From CAYRHN01 sp964424115 (GTDB taxonomy: Bacteria > Chloroflexota > Anaerolineae > Anaerolineales > Anaerolineaceae): a DNA stretch of 64,000 nt. A program made the position numbers and the translations under genes. Below the pieces are notes generated by a model. That model had not been told where the DNA came from. It worked only from the letters and a program-made list of their open reading frames with translations, and did not search any database. The number at the start of each line of letters is the position of its first letter. Position 1 is the first letter of the stretch. Shown here piece after piece: positions 8,492 to 16,377 of the stretch. The DNA lies in assembly GCA_964424115.1 (NCBI GenBank), contig CAYRHN010000005.1, positions 186,001 to 250,000 of the forward strand, given 5' to 3'.

Positions 8492-9490
8492 ATGCGCGTT
8501 CTGGTCACCGGTTCCACTGGATTTATCGGCGGCAGGCTGTGCCAGGCCTTACTGGCGGCCGGCTACATGGTGCGCGCCTTTCACCGCGCCACCAGCAACC
8601 TGCGCCTTCTGGAAGGACTGGATGTGGAACATGTCACTGGCGACCTGACCCAGCCGGACAGCCTGCGCCCGGCCATGGAAGGGATCGAAGCAGTCTTTCA
8701 CACGGCCGCGTTGCTGGATGACTCACACCCAGGGCGTTTATACACGGTCACCGTGGAAGGCACACGGACTGTGTTGGAAGCTGCCCGTGAAGCGGGGGTG
8801 CGGAGGTTTGTGCAAACCAGTTCTGTTGCGGCGCTGGGGATCCCGGAGGCACCGCCCGGGGGCAAAAATAACGCACCTACTCCAATGAATGAAATGCATA
8901 CCTGGAATTACCGCCCGGAATACTGGCCTTACGGTTATTCCAAATACCTGGCGGAATTGGAAGTGCAGCAGGCCGTGGCACGGGGATTGGACGCGGTGAT
9001 CGTCAATCCAGCAGTAGTGTTGGGAGCCGGGGATATTTACCGCCAATCCAGCTCGCCAGTGGTGCAAATGGCTCGTGGGAAGATCGGTGTCACCACCCAA
9101 TCAGGATTGAACGTTGTCCATATCGACGATGTAACAGCCGGACACATTGCTGCGCTGGAATACGGCAAAAGCGGGGAGCGCTATTTATTGACCGGGGAGA
9201 ACCTGACCCTGACGGAATTCCTGAATAAGATCGCGGCGATCGTGAATATGCGCCCGCCCTGGCTGGTCCTCCCTGCTGGATTGGTGCGCGTATTGGCGAA
9301 CCCCGCATCATGGATGCAATCCATACTCAACCTCCCGATTGGGATCAGCGAGATGCGCAACGCGGGACGCTTTTTCTATTACGATGACCGCAGAAGCCGG
9401 GCCGCTTTAAAATCGGGCCCGCCGCGCTCAGCAGAAGATGCCATCCGCGATGCTTTCCAATGGTTCCAAAAGGTTGGGGCGATTAAATAA
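8492..9490 (+). CDS. NAD(P)-dependent epimerase/dihydroflavonol-reductase-like SDR
   Basis: 332-residue extended short-chain dehydrogenase. The Rossmann motif VTGSTGFIGGRL is at the N-terminus, followed by the acid-rich GDLTQPDSL cofactor turn and the catalytic YGYSK (Y-x-x-x-K) near residue 150. Similar proteins reduce or epimerise nucleotide sugars, flavonoid-like ketones or sterol-like substrates; the substrate here is unknown. It starts 9 nt after the thiolase stop. The C-terminal region DDRRSRAALKSGPPRSAEDAIRD is typical of this family. Confidence 0.8.
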   Translation: MRVLVTGSTGFIGGRLCQALLAAGYMVRAFHRATSNLRLLEGLDVEHVTGDLTQPDSLRPAMEGIEAVFHTAALLDDSHPGRLYTVTVEGTRTVLEAAREAGVRRFVQTSSVAALGIPEAPPGGKNNAPTPMNEMHTWNYRPEYWPYGYSKYLAELEVQQAVARGLDAVIVNPAVVLGAGDIYRQSSSPVVQMARGKIGVTTQSGLNVVHIDDVTAGHIAALEYGKSGERYLLTGENLTLTEFLNKIAAIVNMRPPWLVLPAGLVRVLANPASWMQSILNLPIGISEMRNAGRFFYYDDRRSRAALKSGPPRSAEDAIRDAFQWFQKVGAIK

Positions 9491-9492
9491 AA

Positions 9493-9534
9493 AATGGGGG
9501 GTGCGTGCCAAATAATAAACACGCACCCCCCATT
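9493..9534. terminator. Bidirectional terminator between convergent genes
   Basis: 15-bp perfect stem AATGGGGGGTGCGTG/CACGCACCCCCCATT (9493-9507, 9520-9534) with a 12-nt A/T-rich loop. It sits 2 nt after the epimerase stop and 12 nt before the stop of the minus-strand gene, so it can serve both. A-runs flank the left side, which gives U-runs for minus-strand transcripts. Confidence 0.75.
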
Positions 9535-9546
9535 CAAAGGCCATCT

Positions 9547-10014
9547 TTATGGGTTCGGGGTGATGGACGCCTGAGCAGTCGCGGTTTGCTGCGCAGCTGC
9601 AGTGATGGTCTGCTCGGCCCACACAGTTGCGCGTAACGAGTCCAGCGTGGCCTGGGAATTCACTGTGGGGGTGACGGTGGGCGTGCGAGTAATCGTTACC
9701 GTGGGCGTCATCGAGGGAGTGAAGGTGAGAGTCGGCCGCGGGGTGTAAGTAGCCATCACGAATCCTGTTGCGGTAGGCGGCAATGTTTGGGACGGAGCCA
9801 GGGTCGACTGGCTGCCCTGGGTGGGCGTCCAGGTAGGAGGCATGGAGAAGGGCGTGTTGGTGTTGGTGGGGATCGCAACCAATGCAGGCAGGGTGGGCGT
9901 GCGCAGGAAGGACAAAGAACCCGGATCATTGTATATATTGAGCATGAACAATCCCACCACTACAGTAGCGATGATCAATACCACAGCCAGGATATCCCAC
10001 AATGTAATCTTCAT
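9547..10014 (-). CDS. Thr/Pro-rich membrane-anchored protein of unknown function
   Basis: 155 residues. A single hydrophobic N-terminal segment (about 7-27, LAVVLIIATVVVGLFML) should act as signal anchor. The rest is low-complexity: TPTLPALVAIPTNTNTP, then repeated TPT/TFTPSMTPTVTIT units, ending in an Ala/Gln/Thr-rich tail that could be helical. Such TP-rich spacers are common in Chloroflexota surface proteins and may be glycosylated or span the wall. The ATG is preceded by GGAGGAAG and a canonical promoter. Confidence 0.65.
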   Translation of the reverse strand: MKITLWDILAVVLIIATVVVGLFMLNIYNDPGSLSFLRTPTLPALVAIPTNTNTPFSMPPTWTPTQGSQSTLAPSQTLPPTATGFVMATYTPRPTLTFTPSMTPTVTITRTPTVTPTVNSQATLDSLRATVWAEQTITAAAQQTATAQASITPNP

Positions 10015-10069
10015 CAGCTATCTTCCTCCAAGGAACGACCCCAATCTTAAAATAAATCAGTCTATTGTC

Positions 10070-10097
10070 AGTATATCCAACTTTAGCCAACTGTCAA
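10070..10097 (-). promoter_or_regulatory. Consensus sigma-70 promoter of the TP-rich protein gene
   Basis: On the minus strand TTGACA (10092-10097), 16-nt spacer and TATACT (10070-10075). The predicted start near 10063 lies 49 nt before the ATG. Confidence 0.75.
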
Positions 10098-10120
10098 GAA
10101 AAGAACCGAAAACAGGTGGA

Positions 10121-10891
10121 TTATGACGCCTTCAACGAAGCCGCAAAGCGGCGCAACTCCTCGATCCGTTTGATTGTCATGGGGTGCGTGGAAAGGCTCT
10201 CGCTGAGAAAACTGAGCGGAGAGTCATCTTCTTTTTCGATAATCTGCAATGCCCTTTCCAGTTCGGCTTGCGAATGCACGCCGCCGGTGGAAACCTTCAC
10301 CAGGGCAGAAACGGCCTTGCTCAGGCTGCCGCAAGCCAACAGTCCAGCCCGATCGGCGGAGTATTCACAGGCGCGGTTCCAGCCGCGAAAGGCCAGGGTG
10401 AGCACCACCGCCCCGCCAAAGCTGGTCGGTACCCCGGCCATGCCGCCCAGGAGGGTATTCAACCAGGTATGCCCCAGGGCTGCATGCCCCATCTCATGCC
10501 CAAGGATGAATTTCAATTCGTCGGGGTCCATGATCTCAAAAAGCGAGGTGTACAGCACGACCACTTTAGGCGAAGAAAGACCAAATGTGTAGGCGTTCAA
10601 CTGATTGCTGCGCGCGGCATAGATCTGCACCGGGCCGGGACGGATCCGCTGTTCACATTCCTGCGCCAGGACGTTCAAGCGCGGGGAAGACTGCGGAGTG
10701 ATCTCGACCGCCTGGCGGATCAGAGCGCGGTGCTGGGCATTGCTGGCCTGGTAGGACATGAACACAAAAAACAACGCCAACAGCGGCGCCAGGAAAAAGG
10801 TAAATATGGAAGTCAGCAGCAACAGTCCGCCCACTACAACGAGGGCGATCAGAAAAGACATGCTTTCAGAAGGGTGGCGGTAGGAATCCAT
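10121..10891 (-). CDS. M48 family membrane zinc metallopeptidase (HtpX-like)
   Basis: 256 residues. Two hydrophobic segments (about 12-48) anchor the protein; the catalytic domain follows. Zinc ligands are seen in HEMGH (132-136), with a third acidic ligand likely in the CEYSAD motif about 60 residues on. It is close to HtpX/Ste24-type proteases used in membrane-protein quality control. No ribosome-binding site precedes the ATG at 10891. Instead TATGAT lies 6 nt upstream, so the mRNA may be leaderless. A later ATG (residue 11) is possible. It is divergent from an M23 peptidase gene. Confidence 0.85.
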   Translation of the reverse strand: MDSYRHPSESMSFLIALVVVGGLLLLTSIFTFFLAPLLALFFVFMSYQASNAQHRALIRQAVEITPQSSPRLNVLAQECEQRIRPGPVQIYAARSNQLNAYTFGLSSPKVVVLYTSLFEIMDPDELKFILGHEMGHAALGHTWLNTLLGGMAGVPTSFGGAVVLTLAFRGWNRACEYSADRAGLLACGSLSKAVSALVKVSTGGVHSQAELERALQIIEKEDDSPLSFLSESLSTHPMTIKRIEELRRFAASLKAS

Positions 10892-10897
10892 GGATTA

Positions 10898-10936
10898 ATC
10901 ATACTACAGATATCAGGATCAATTCACGGGTATAAT
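10898..10936. promoter_or_regulatory. Divergent leaderless-type promoters of the M48 and M23 genes
   Basis: Minus strand: TATGAT (10898-10903), 6 nt, then the M48 ATG. Plus strand: TATAAT (10931-10936), 6 nt, then the M23 ATG at 10943. Initiation 7 nt after each hexamer would place +1 on the A of the start codon. Neither start has a ribosome-binding site. No clear -35 boxes. Confidence 0.55.
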
Positions 10937-10942
10937 CATCCC

Positions 10943-11662
10943 ATGAAACGCATCGTAATCCTATTGGCAGGACTGCTGATCCTGGCAGCTGTGGGGATGG
11001 GAGTATGGTGGCTGGCACAGCGGTTGAACCAATCGCCGCGCGACCAGCGCGTGCTGGAGTGGATCAACCACCCGGAGACGCATCCGAATTGGGCGGTGGA
11101 GGCCGGGGAAACCTGCGCGGATGCCCCCTTCCAGATGCCCACGCGCGGTTATATCGGCTACCTGTGGGACGATTCGTTCAAACCCGGGCAACGCCACCAG
11201 GGAATCGACATTTTCGGCGGCACACAGCCGGGACTCACGCCGGTATATGCTGCCTATGACGGCTACCTGACCCGCCTGGCAGATTGGAAATCCAGCCTGA
11301 TCGTGCGCATCCCGGAAGACCCGCTCCATCCAGGACGGCAAATCTGGACCTACTACACCCACCTGGCTGATCCGGACGGCAAGAGCCTGATCGAGGCGCA
11401 GTTCCCGCCCGGAACGCAGGAGGTATTCGTCAAAGCCGGGACGCTGCTGGGGCACCAGGGCAATTATTCCGGCGCCCCCGGCCAACCCGTGGGAGTACAC
11501 CTGCATTTTTCGATCGTGCTGGATGACGGAAAGGGTAAATTCCTGAATGAGCTGGAAATCAGCAACACCCTCGACCCTTCACCTTATTTCGGATTCGAAC
11601 TGAACGCGCAGAAGGAACCGCCCACGTCTGAATATATCCCAATGTGTGTAAGAGACCATTAA
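10943..11662 (+). CDS. M23 family (LytM-like) peptidase, membrane anchored
   Basis: 239 residues. An N-terminal hydrophobic helix (4-25) anchors the enzyme outside the membrane. The M23 core is recognisable: HQGIDIF supplies the first His and Asp zinc ligands and HLHF (H-x-H) the last. Family members cut peptidoglycan cross-bridges, though some are inactive scaffolds. The upstream open frame is long but has no ribosome site, and the signal anchor begins at this ATG. It faces the M48 gene on the opposite strand and probably shares an envelope-maintenance role. Confidence 0.82.
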   Translation: MKRIVILLAGLLILAAVGMGVWWLAQRLNQSPRDQRVLEWINHPETHPNWAVEAGETCADAPFQMPTRGYIGYLWDDSFKPGQRHQGIDIFGGTQPGLTPVYAAYDGYLTRLADWKSSLIVRIPEDPLHPGRQIWTYYTHLADPDGKSLIEAQFPPGTQEVFVKAGTLLGHQGNYSGAPGQPVGVHLHFSIVLDDGKGKFLNELEISNTLDPSPYFGFELNAQKEPPTSEYIPMCVRDH

Positions 11663-11793
11663 ACGCCCGGCGAATGCACAGGATGATCATGCATGAATGA
11701 GCTTCATCTTTTTTTATCGTCGTCCCTGGTTAACAGGCATGATCTTTATTGTCTCGCGCCTTGAAACCCTACAATCCCAATCCAAATTAGGGG

Positions 11794-11799
11794 TAAAAT
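11794..11799 (+). promoter_or_regulatory. Leaderless-type -10 element of the HemN-like gene
   Basis: TAAAAT exactly 6 nt before the ATG at 11806. An AGGGG run (11789-11793) is 12 nt upstream of the ATG, too far to be a convincing ribosome site. No -35 box was found 17 nt upstream. Confidence 0.45.
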
Positions 11800-11805
11800 A
11801 GCTGC

Positions 11806-13149
11806 ATGATCAAGACCCTATTCGAGCGCACCTTGAGTGCTTATCTGAGATATACGACCAAGCGGTACCTGACGATCGACCAGCCGGACGGTTGCGAACG
11901 CCCGGGACCGAAAGCCGGACGGGCGTATATGCTCTATGTGCATGTGCCCTTCTGTGAAAGCCTGTGCCCCTACTGCTCCTTCAACCGCTTCATCCTGCAA
12001 GAAAAGCTGGCCCACAGCTATTTTCAGCACCTGCGCGAGGAGATGCGCATGGTGGCGGCACAGGGTTACCGCTTTGAATCGATGTACATTGGCGGCGGCA
12101 CCCCCACCGTGCTGATGGATGAACTGGTGGAGACGATCGACCTGGCGCGCGCATTGTTCCCGCTGCGCGAGATCTCCTGCGAGACCAATCCCAACCACCT
12201 GGAAGGCGAAAGGCTTGAAGCCCTGCAGGGGCGCGTGCAGCGCCTATCGGTAGGAATGCAGAGTTTCAACAACGACCTGCTGCGCCAGATGCAGCGCTAC
12301 GAACGCCTGGGAACAGGAGAGACGAATCTGGCGCGCATCCGCGCCGCAGCCGGCAGCTTCCAATCCCTGAACATCGATATGATCTACAATTTTCCCAACC
12401 AGAGCGAGGAGATGCTGCGCGAAGACATCGCTGCAGTGATCGCCAGCGGCGCCGACCAGGTGACCTTTTATCCGCTGATGAGCGCACCCTCGGTGGAACA
12501 ATCTTTGAGCAAGACGGTGGGAAAAATGAACCGCAGCCGCGAGCCGCACTATTTTGAGATCATCGCCGAAGAAATGGGACGGGCTTTTACGCCTACTTCG
12601 GCATGGACCTTTAACCGTCCGCAAAAAACCGGCGGGATGATCGACGAATACATCGTTGATTATGAGGAATACGTTGGGATCGGCTCGGGTGCATTCAGCT
12701 ACCTGGACGGTATCCTGTATGTCAACACCTTCTCGGTGCGCGAATACAACACCAGAGTAGACGAAGGCCGCCTGCCAGTGGCCGGCATCCGTCGTTTCGG
12801 GGTGGGGAACCGCATGCGCTACCGTTTCATGATGGAGCTTTTTGGCCTGAAACTGGACCGCGAACGCTTCCGGCGCGAATTTGGCAAACCGCTGGAACTG
12901 GCCTTGTGGAAGGAAATGCTGTTCATGAGCCTGTACGGGGCGTTCCGCCGCGAAGGCTCGATCCTGAATCTGACCCCGCGCGGGCGCTATTTGCTGGTAC
13001 TGATGATGCAGGAATTCTTCTCGGGGGTCAATTTCATTCGAGACCAGGCGCGCAAAGCACTGGCAGCCAGCGAACCAGGATTGTTCCAGGTTGAAGGTGG
13101 CTGTAAATCCGAGATAGAAATCTCGAAACCGCCCGCATTACGAATTTGA
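11806..13149 (+). CDS. HemN/HemW-like radical SAM protein
   Basis: 447 residues, radical S-adenosylmethionine fold. The [4Fe-4S] ligands are Cys50, Cys54 and Cys57 in CESLCPYC. YIGGGTP and the later SVGMQSFN are hallmarks of the coproporphyrinogen-oxidase/HemW family, and a HemN-like C-terminal domain follows. The family includes oxygen-independent coproporphyrinogen dehydrogenase, the heme chaperone HemW and the heme-degrading ChuW/HutW enzymes. The Phe/Tyr residue after the third Cys and the unusual N-terminal 40 residues do not settle which. It precedes, but is not under, the cobalamin riboswitch. Confidence 0.75.
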   Translation: MIKTLFERTLSAYLRYTTKRYLTIDQPDGCERPGPKAGRAYMLYVHVPFCESLCPYCSFNRFILQEKLAHSYFQHLREEMRMVAAQGYRFESMYIGGGTPTVLMDELVETIDLARALFPLREISCETNPNHLEGERLEALQGRVQRLSVGMQSFNNDLLRQMQRYERLGTGETNLARIRAAAGSFQSLNIDMIYNFPNQSEEMLREDIAAVIASGADQVTFYPLMSAPSVEQSLSKTVGKMNRSREPHYFEIIAEEMGRAFTPTSAWTFNRPQKTGGMIDEYIVDYEEYVGIGSGAFSYLDGILYVNTFSVREYNTRVDEGRLPVAGIRRFGVGNRMRYRFMMELFGLKLDRERFRREFGKPLELALWKEMLFMSLYGAFRREGSILNLTPRGRYLLVLMMQEFFSGVNFIRDQARKALAASEPGLFQVEGGCKSEIEISKPPALRI

Positions 13150-13205
13150 ACAGGTCGGATTGCCAATACTGCTGACCGACACTGGAAAGCATTGATTTTG
13201 TCATC

Positions 13206-13234
13206 TTGACCAGAACCGCAGAACGCAATAGAAT
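13206..13234 (+). promoter_or_regulatory. Promoter of the cobalamin-riboswitch operon
   Basis: TTGACC (13206-13211), 17-nt spacer, TAGAAT (13229-13234). The predicted start at about 13241 lies just before the riboswitch P1 stem. Confidence 0.65.
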
Positions 13235-13250
13235 CAGAACAATTGAATAA

Positions 13251-13370
13251 GCTGGACAGGTGCCTTGCCCCCGGATGGGCAGGCTGAAAGGCGAAACCGG
13301 TGCAAGTCCGGTGCTGTGGCGCAACTGTGATCCCGAAAAACGGGTAAGCCAGGTCGCCCGCCTGACCAGC
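13251..13370 (+). promoter_or_regulatory. Cobalamin (adenosylcobalamin-type) riboswitch
   Basis: The P1 stem is closed by GCTGG-CAGG (13251-13260) and CCTGACCAGC (13361-13370). Inside are the conserved core blocks GGTGCAAGTCCGGTGCTG, CGCAACTGTGA and the B12 box AAGCCAGG. It senses cobalamin and reduces expression of the downstream uptake operon when cofactor is plentiful. It is placed between its own promoter and a terminator ahead of btuF. Confidence 0.95.
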
Positions 13371-13392
13371 GTTTTCCACCACCTCGCAGCAA

Positions 13393-13455
13393 GGAAGTGG
13401 AAGAGCATCTCAGGCTTTTCAACCACTTCCCCTGCCCTATTTGGCAGGGGTTTTG
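13393..13455 (+). terminator. Expression platform of the cobalamin riboswitch
   Basis: Terminator: CCCCTGCC (13429-13436) pairs with GGCAGGGG (13443-13450), then TTTTG. A competing antiterminator is visible: GGAAGTGG (13393-13400) is complementary to CCACTTCC (13423-13430), which shares two bases with the terminator stem. The aptamer would choose between them. The ribosome site AAGGAG (13484-13489) of btuF follows. Confidence 0.75.
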
Positions 13456-13501
13456 ATTCCGGGCTGCAGCAAAATTCTCTTCAGAAGGAGCTTTATTATT
13501 T

Positions 13502-14434
13502 ATGAAACGCATTTTGTTCGTTTTTCTCCTGCTCGGCATGATCTTGTCCGGCTGCGGCCCGGCTGCCAGCCCCACCGCTGCACCTACCGCCACAGTGGCA
13601 CCAGTTATCATCAAAGACGGGTTGGATCGCCAAGTGACCTTGAACGGCCCAGCGCAGCGGATCGTCTCGCTGGCGCCCTCCAATACCGAGATCCTGTATG
13701 CCATCGGCGCGGGCGGCCAGGTGGTTGGACGGGATGAGCTGTCCGACTTTCCAGCGGAAGCAAAAGACCTGCCCAGCGTGGGTGGATCATGGAGCGCTTA
13801 CGATTATGAAAAGATCCTTAGCCTGAGCCCAGACTTGGTGCTGGCCGGGGAGATCAACACCGCGGAACAGGTGCAGGCACTGGAAAAGCTGGGCGTGCCG
13901 GTCTTTTATCTGAAGAATCCAACCACTCTGGAAGGCATGTACGACAATCTGCAGATTGTGGGGCGACTGAGCGGGCATTATGACGCAGCGGTTACTCTGA
14001 GCGCATCATTGCAGGAACGTGTGCGCGCCGTGGAACAAAAGATCGCCCCTCTGTCTTATACCCCAACGGTGTTCTACGAACTGGACGGCAGCGAACCAGC
14101 CAAGCCGTGGACGGCCGGACCGGGAACATTCATCGATATGCTGATCGGCAAAGCGGGTGGAATCAATATTGCTTCTAACCTGGGCAGCTCCTGGGCGCAA
14201 ATCAGCCTGGAAGCGCTGCTGGTCGGAAATCCGGATATCATCCTGCTTGGCGATGCAGCTTACGGCATCACCCCTGAATCGGTGGCGGAACGAGCAGGCT
14301 GGGCCAATCTGCAAGCCGTGAAAGACGGACGGATCCTGGTCTTCGATGACAACCTGGTCAGCCGCCCGGGACCTCGTTTGGTGGACGGATTAGAAGCCCT
14401 GGCAAAATTGCTCCATCCGGAATTGTTCCAGTAA
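13502..14434 (+). CDS. btuF: Cobalamin ABC transporter substrate-binding lipoprotein
   Basis: 310 residues. Lipoprotein signal peptide with lipobox LSGC (Cys18), then a short Thr/Ala/Pro spacer. The class III periplasmic-binding fold of the BtuF/FepB family follows, with DRQVTLNGPAQRIVSLAPSNTEILYAIG at its start. As the organism probably has a single membrane, the protein would be tethered to the cytoplasmic membrane and hand corrinoid to BtuC. The riboswitch directly upstream supports cobalamin rather than siderophore or heme as the ligand. btuC starts 14 nt downstream. Confidence 0.9.
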   Translation: MKRILFVFLLLGMILSGCGPAASPTAAPTATVAPVIIKDGLDRQVTLNGPAQRIVSLAPSNTEILYAIGAGGQVVGRDELSDFPAEAKDLPSVGGSWSAYDYEKILSLSPDLVLAGEINTAEQVQALEKLGVPVFYLKNPTTLEGMYDNLQIVGRLSGHYDAAVTLSASLQERVRAVEQKIAPLSYTPTVFYELDGSEPAKPWTAGPGTFIDMLIGKAGGINIASNLGSSWAQISLEALLVGNPDIILLGDAAYGITPESVAERAGWANLQAVKDGRILVFDDNLVSRPGPRLVDGLEALAKLLHPELFQ

Positions 14435-14448
14435 ATGAGGAATATTGC

Positions 14449-15471
14449 ATGAAAAGCCGGGCCTTTTGGGTGAATATCTTCCTGCTGATCACTGCGCTGA
14501 TCTTGAGCGTGGCGGTGGGAAGCGTGTTCATCCCGCCCGATAAGATCCTGCAGCTAACGGCCGCCCGGTTGGGGCTATCCGCTGCTCCGGGACCTGACCT
14601 GCAAACCTACGACACGATCCTTTTCAGCCTGCGCCTGCCGCACGCACTGTTGATGGCGCTGGCCGGGGCAGCCCTGGCGGGCAGCGGAGCTGCCTATCAG
14701 GGTTTGTTCCGCAACCCGATGGCGGACCCTTATCTGATTGGAGTGGCCTCTGGGGCAGGGTTGGGCGGCGTGGCGGCTATGAGCCTGCAAGCCTCCGCCA
14801 CCCCCCTGGGCTTGTTGGCGGTTCCACTGGCTGCCTTTTCCGGAGCACTGCTGGCAGTGCTGGTGGTCTACCAGCTAGCACGGATCGGACGGACAGTGCC
14901 GACCACCAACTTAATCCTGGCCGGGGTGGCTTTTTCATCCTTCGCCAGCGCATTGACTTCATATTTAATGGTGAATGCAACCGGCGAGCTGCGCCGGGCA
15001 TTTGTGTTCCTGCTGGGCGGCTCGACGATGAGCGGTTGGGAGCCGGTGGGGGCCATGCTGCCTTACGTGCTGATCGGGTTGAGCGTCTTGTTGAGCATGG
15101 GACACGCCTTGAACGTGCTGCAATTCGGCGACGAGCAAGCGCACCAACTGGGCCTGGCAGTGGGGAGGGTGCGCTGGCTGGTGATCCTGGCAGCCACACT
15201 GGCCTCAGCTGCAGCTGTAGCTTTTGCCGGGGTGATCGGCTTCGTCGGGTTGCTGGTACCGCACATCCTGCGCCTGCTGTGCGGTCCGGATTACCGGCGC
15301 CTGCTGCCGCTCTCCATGTTAGGCGGGGCGTCGTTGCTGCTTGGGGCAGATATCCTGGCAAGAGTATTGATGGCACCGCAGGAACTGCCAGTAGGGATCA
15401 TTACCGCCTTGTTTGGCGCCCCATTCTTCCTGTGGGTGCTGCGGCGCGCCAAGCGCCAGGCTTTTTGGTAG
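14449..15471 (+). CDS. btuC: Cobalamin ABC transporter permease (FecCD family)
   Basis: 340 residues, highly hydrophobic with about ten membrane helices. Family motifs seen include RLPHALLMALAGAALAGSGAAYQGLFRNPMADPYLIG near the N-terminus and GFVGLLVPHILRLLCGPDYR, the loop that contacts the ATPase. It forms the channel dimer of the importer. It lies between btuF and the ATPase gene; the stop codon overlaps the next gene's ribosome site. Confidence 0.92.
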   Translation: MKSRAFWVNIFLLITALILSVAVGSVFIPPDKILQLTAARLGLSAAPGPDLQTYDTILFSLRLPHALLMALAGAALAGSGAAYQGLFRNPMADPYLIGVASGAGLGGVAAMSLQASATPLGLLAVPLAAFSGALLAVLVVYQLARIGRTVPTTNLILAGVAFSSFASALTSYLMVNATGELRRAFVFLLGGSTMSGWEPVGAMLPYVLIGLSVLLSMGHALNVLQFGDEQAHQLGLAVGRVRWLVILAATLASAAAVAFAGVIGFVGLLVPHILRLLCGPDYRRLLPLSMLGGASLLLGADILARVLMAPQELPVGIITALFGAPFFLWVLRRAKRQAFW

Positions 15472-15479
15472 GAGCCGCC

Positions 15480-16265
15480 ATGTTATTACAAGTCGAGAAT
15501 ATTACCGCCGGTTACCAAAAAGGGCGACCTGTCTTGCGCAAGGTGAGTTTTGACTTGCATGCGGGGGAGATCCTGGCGGTGATTGGCCCAAACGGGGCCG
15601 GGAAGACCAGTTTGGTGCGGGTGCTGACCGGCATCTTGCCACTGGAAGCAGGACGAGTCCTGGCGGGAGGCAATGACATGGCCCATCTCTCGGCCGGGGA
15701 GCGGGCGCGGCGTATGGCCGTTGTGCCGCAGGCGCGCCAACTTCCACCGGCTTTTGGCGTACGGGAGACAGTCCTGTTGGGACGCACCGCGCATTTGAAC
15801 TGGCTGGGACAAACCTCGGAACAAGACGAGGCCTTGGCCCGGCATGCAATGCAGCGCACCAATACCCTCGAACTGGCCGATCGACGCATCGATGAACTTT
15901 CGGGAGGAGAACAGCAGCGCGTGCTGCTGGCGCGCGCCCTGACGCAGGCTGCGCCTCTTTTGTTGCTGGACGAACCCACCGCTCACCTGGATTTCCAATA
16001 TCAGTACAGTTTGTTGGAGCAATTGCGCGGGCTTTCTCGCCAGGATGGTCTGGGGGTGCTGGTGGTGCTGCACGATTTGAACCTGGTAGCGCGTTTTTCC
16101 GACCGGGTGGCGCTGTTGGTAGATGGTCAACTGAACGCAATCGGCCTGCCGGATGAAGTGCTGACAGCCCCGCTGCTCAGCCAGGCTTACCACTTGCCCA
16201 TGCAGGTGCTCCACCTCGAGGCTGGCGGTCAGCCATTTATTATTCCGGCAACAATCGAACAATAA
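15480..16265 (+). CDS. btuD: Cobalamin ABC transporter ATPase
   Basis: 261 residues. Walker A GPNGAGKTS, signature LSGGEQQR, Walker B LLLLDEPTAHLD and the switch His in VLHDLN are all present, as in BtuD/FhuC ATPases that power cobalamin or siderophore import. The ATG at 15480 has an AGGAG site overlapping the btuC stop. Last gene of the riboswitch-controlled operon; there is no obvious terminator before the next promoter. Confidence 0.9.
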   Translation: MLLQVENITAGYQKGRPVLRKVSFDLHAGEILAVIGPNGAGKTSLVRVLTGILPLEAGRVLAGGNDMAHLSAGERARRMAVVPQARQLPPAFGVRETVLLGRTAHLNWLGQTSEQDEALARHAMQRTNTLELADRRIDELSGGEQQRVLLARALTQAAPLLLLDEPTAHLDFQYQYSLLEQLRGLSRQDGLGVLVVLHDLNLVARFSDRVALLVDGQLNAIGLPDEVLTAPLLSQAYHLPMQVLHLEAGGQPFIIPATIEQ

Positions 16266-16288
16266 GTAAGTCAGAAGCATTAATTTCA

Positions 16289-16317
16289 TTGGATTTTTTA
16301 AGAAATTTCGCTACAAT
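16289..16317 (+). promoter_or_regulatory. Promoter of the HD-GYP sensor gene
   Basis: TTGGAT (16289-16294), 17-nt spacer, TACAAT (16312-16317). The start codon lies about 54 nt after the predicted initiation site. Confidence 0.5.
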
Positions 16318-16377
16318 TTAATTGTCCCTTGCCTGATCCATTTTTGTAAGATCGCCTTTCTTATTGGAGCGCGGTTC

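Noticed and set aside
10184..10942. N-terminal extension of the M23 peptidase frame
   Set aside because: It runs antisense through the M48 gene; the signal anchor and the -10 box place the start at 10943.
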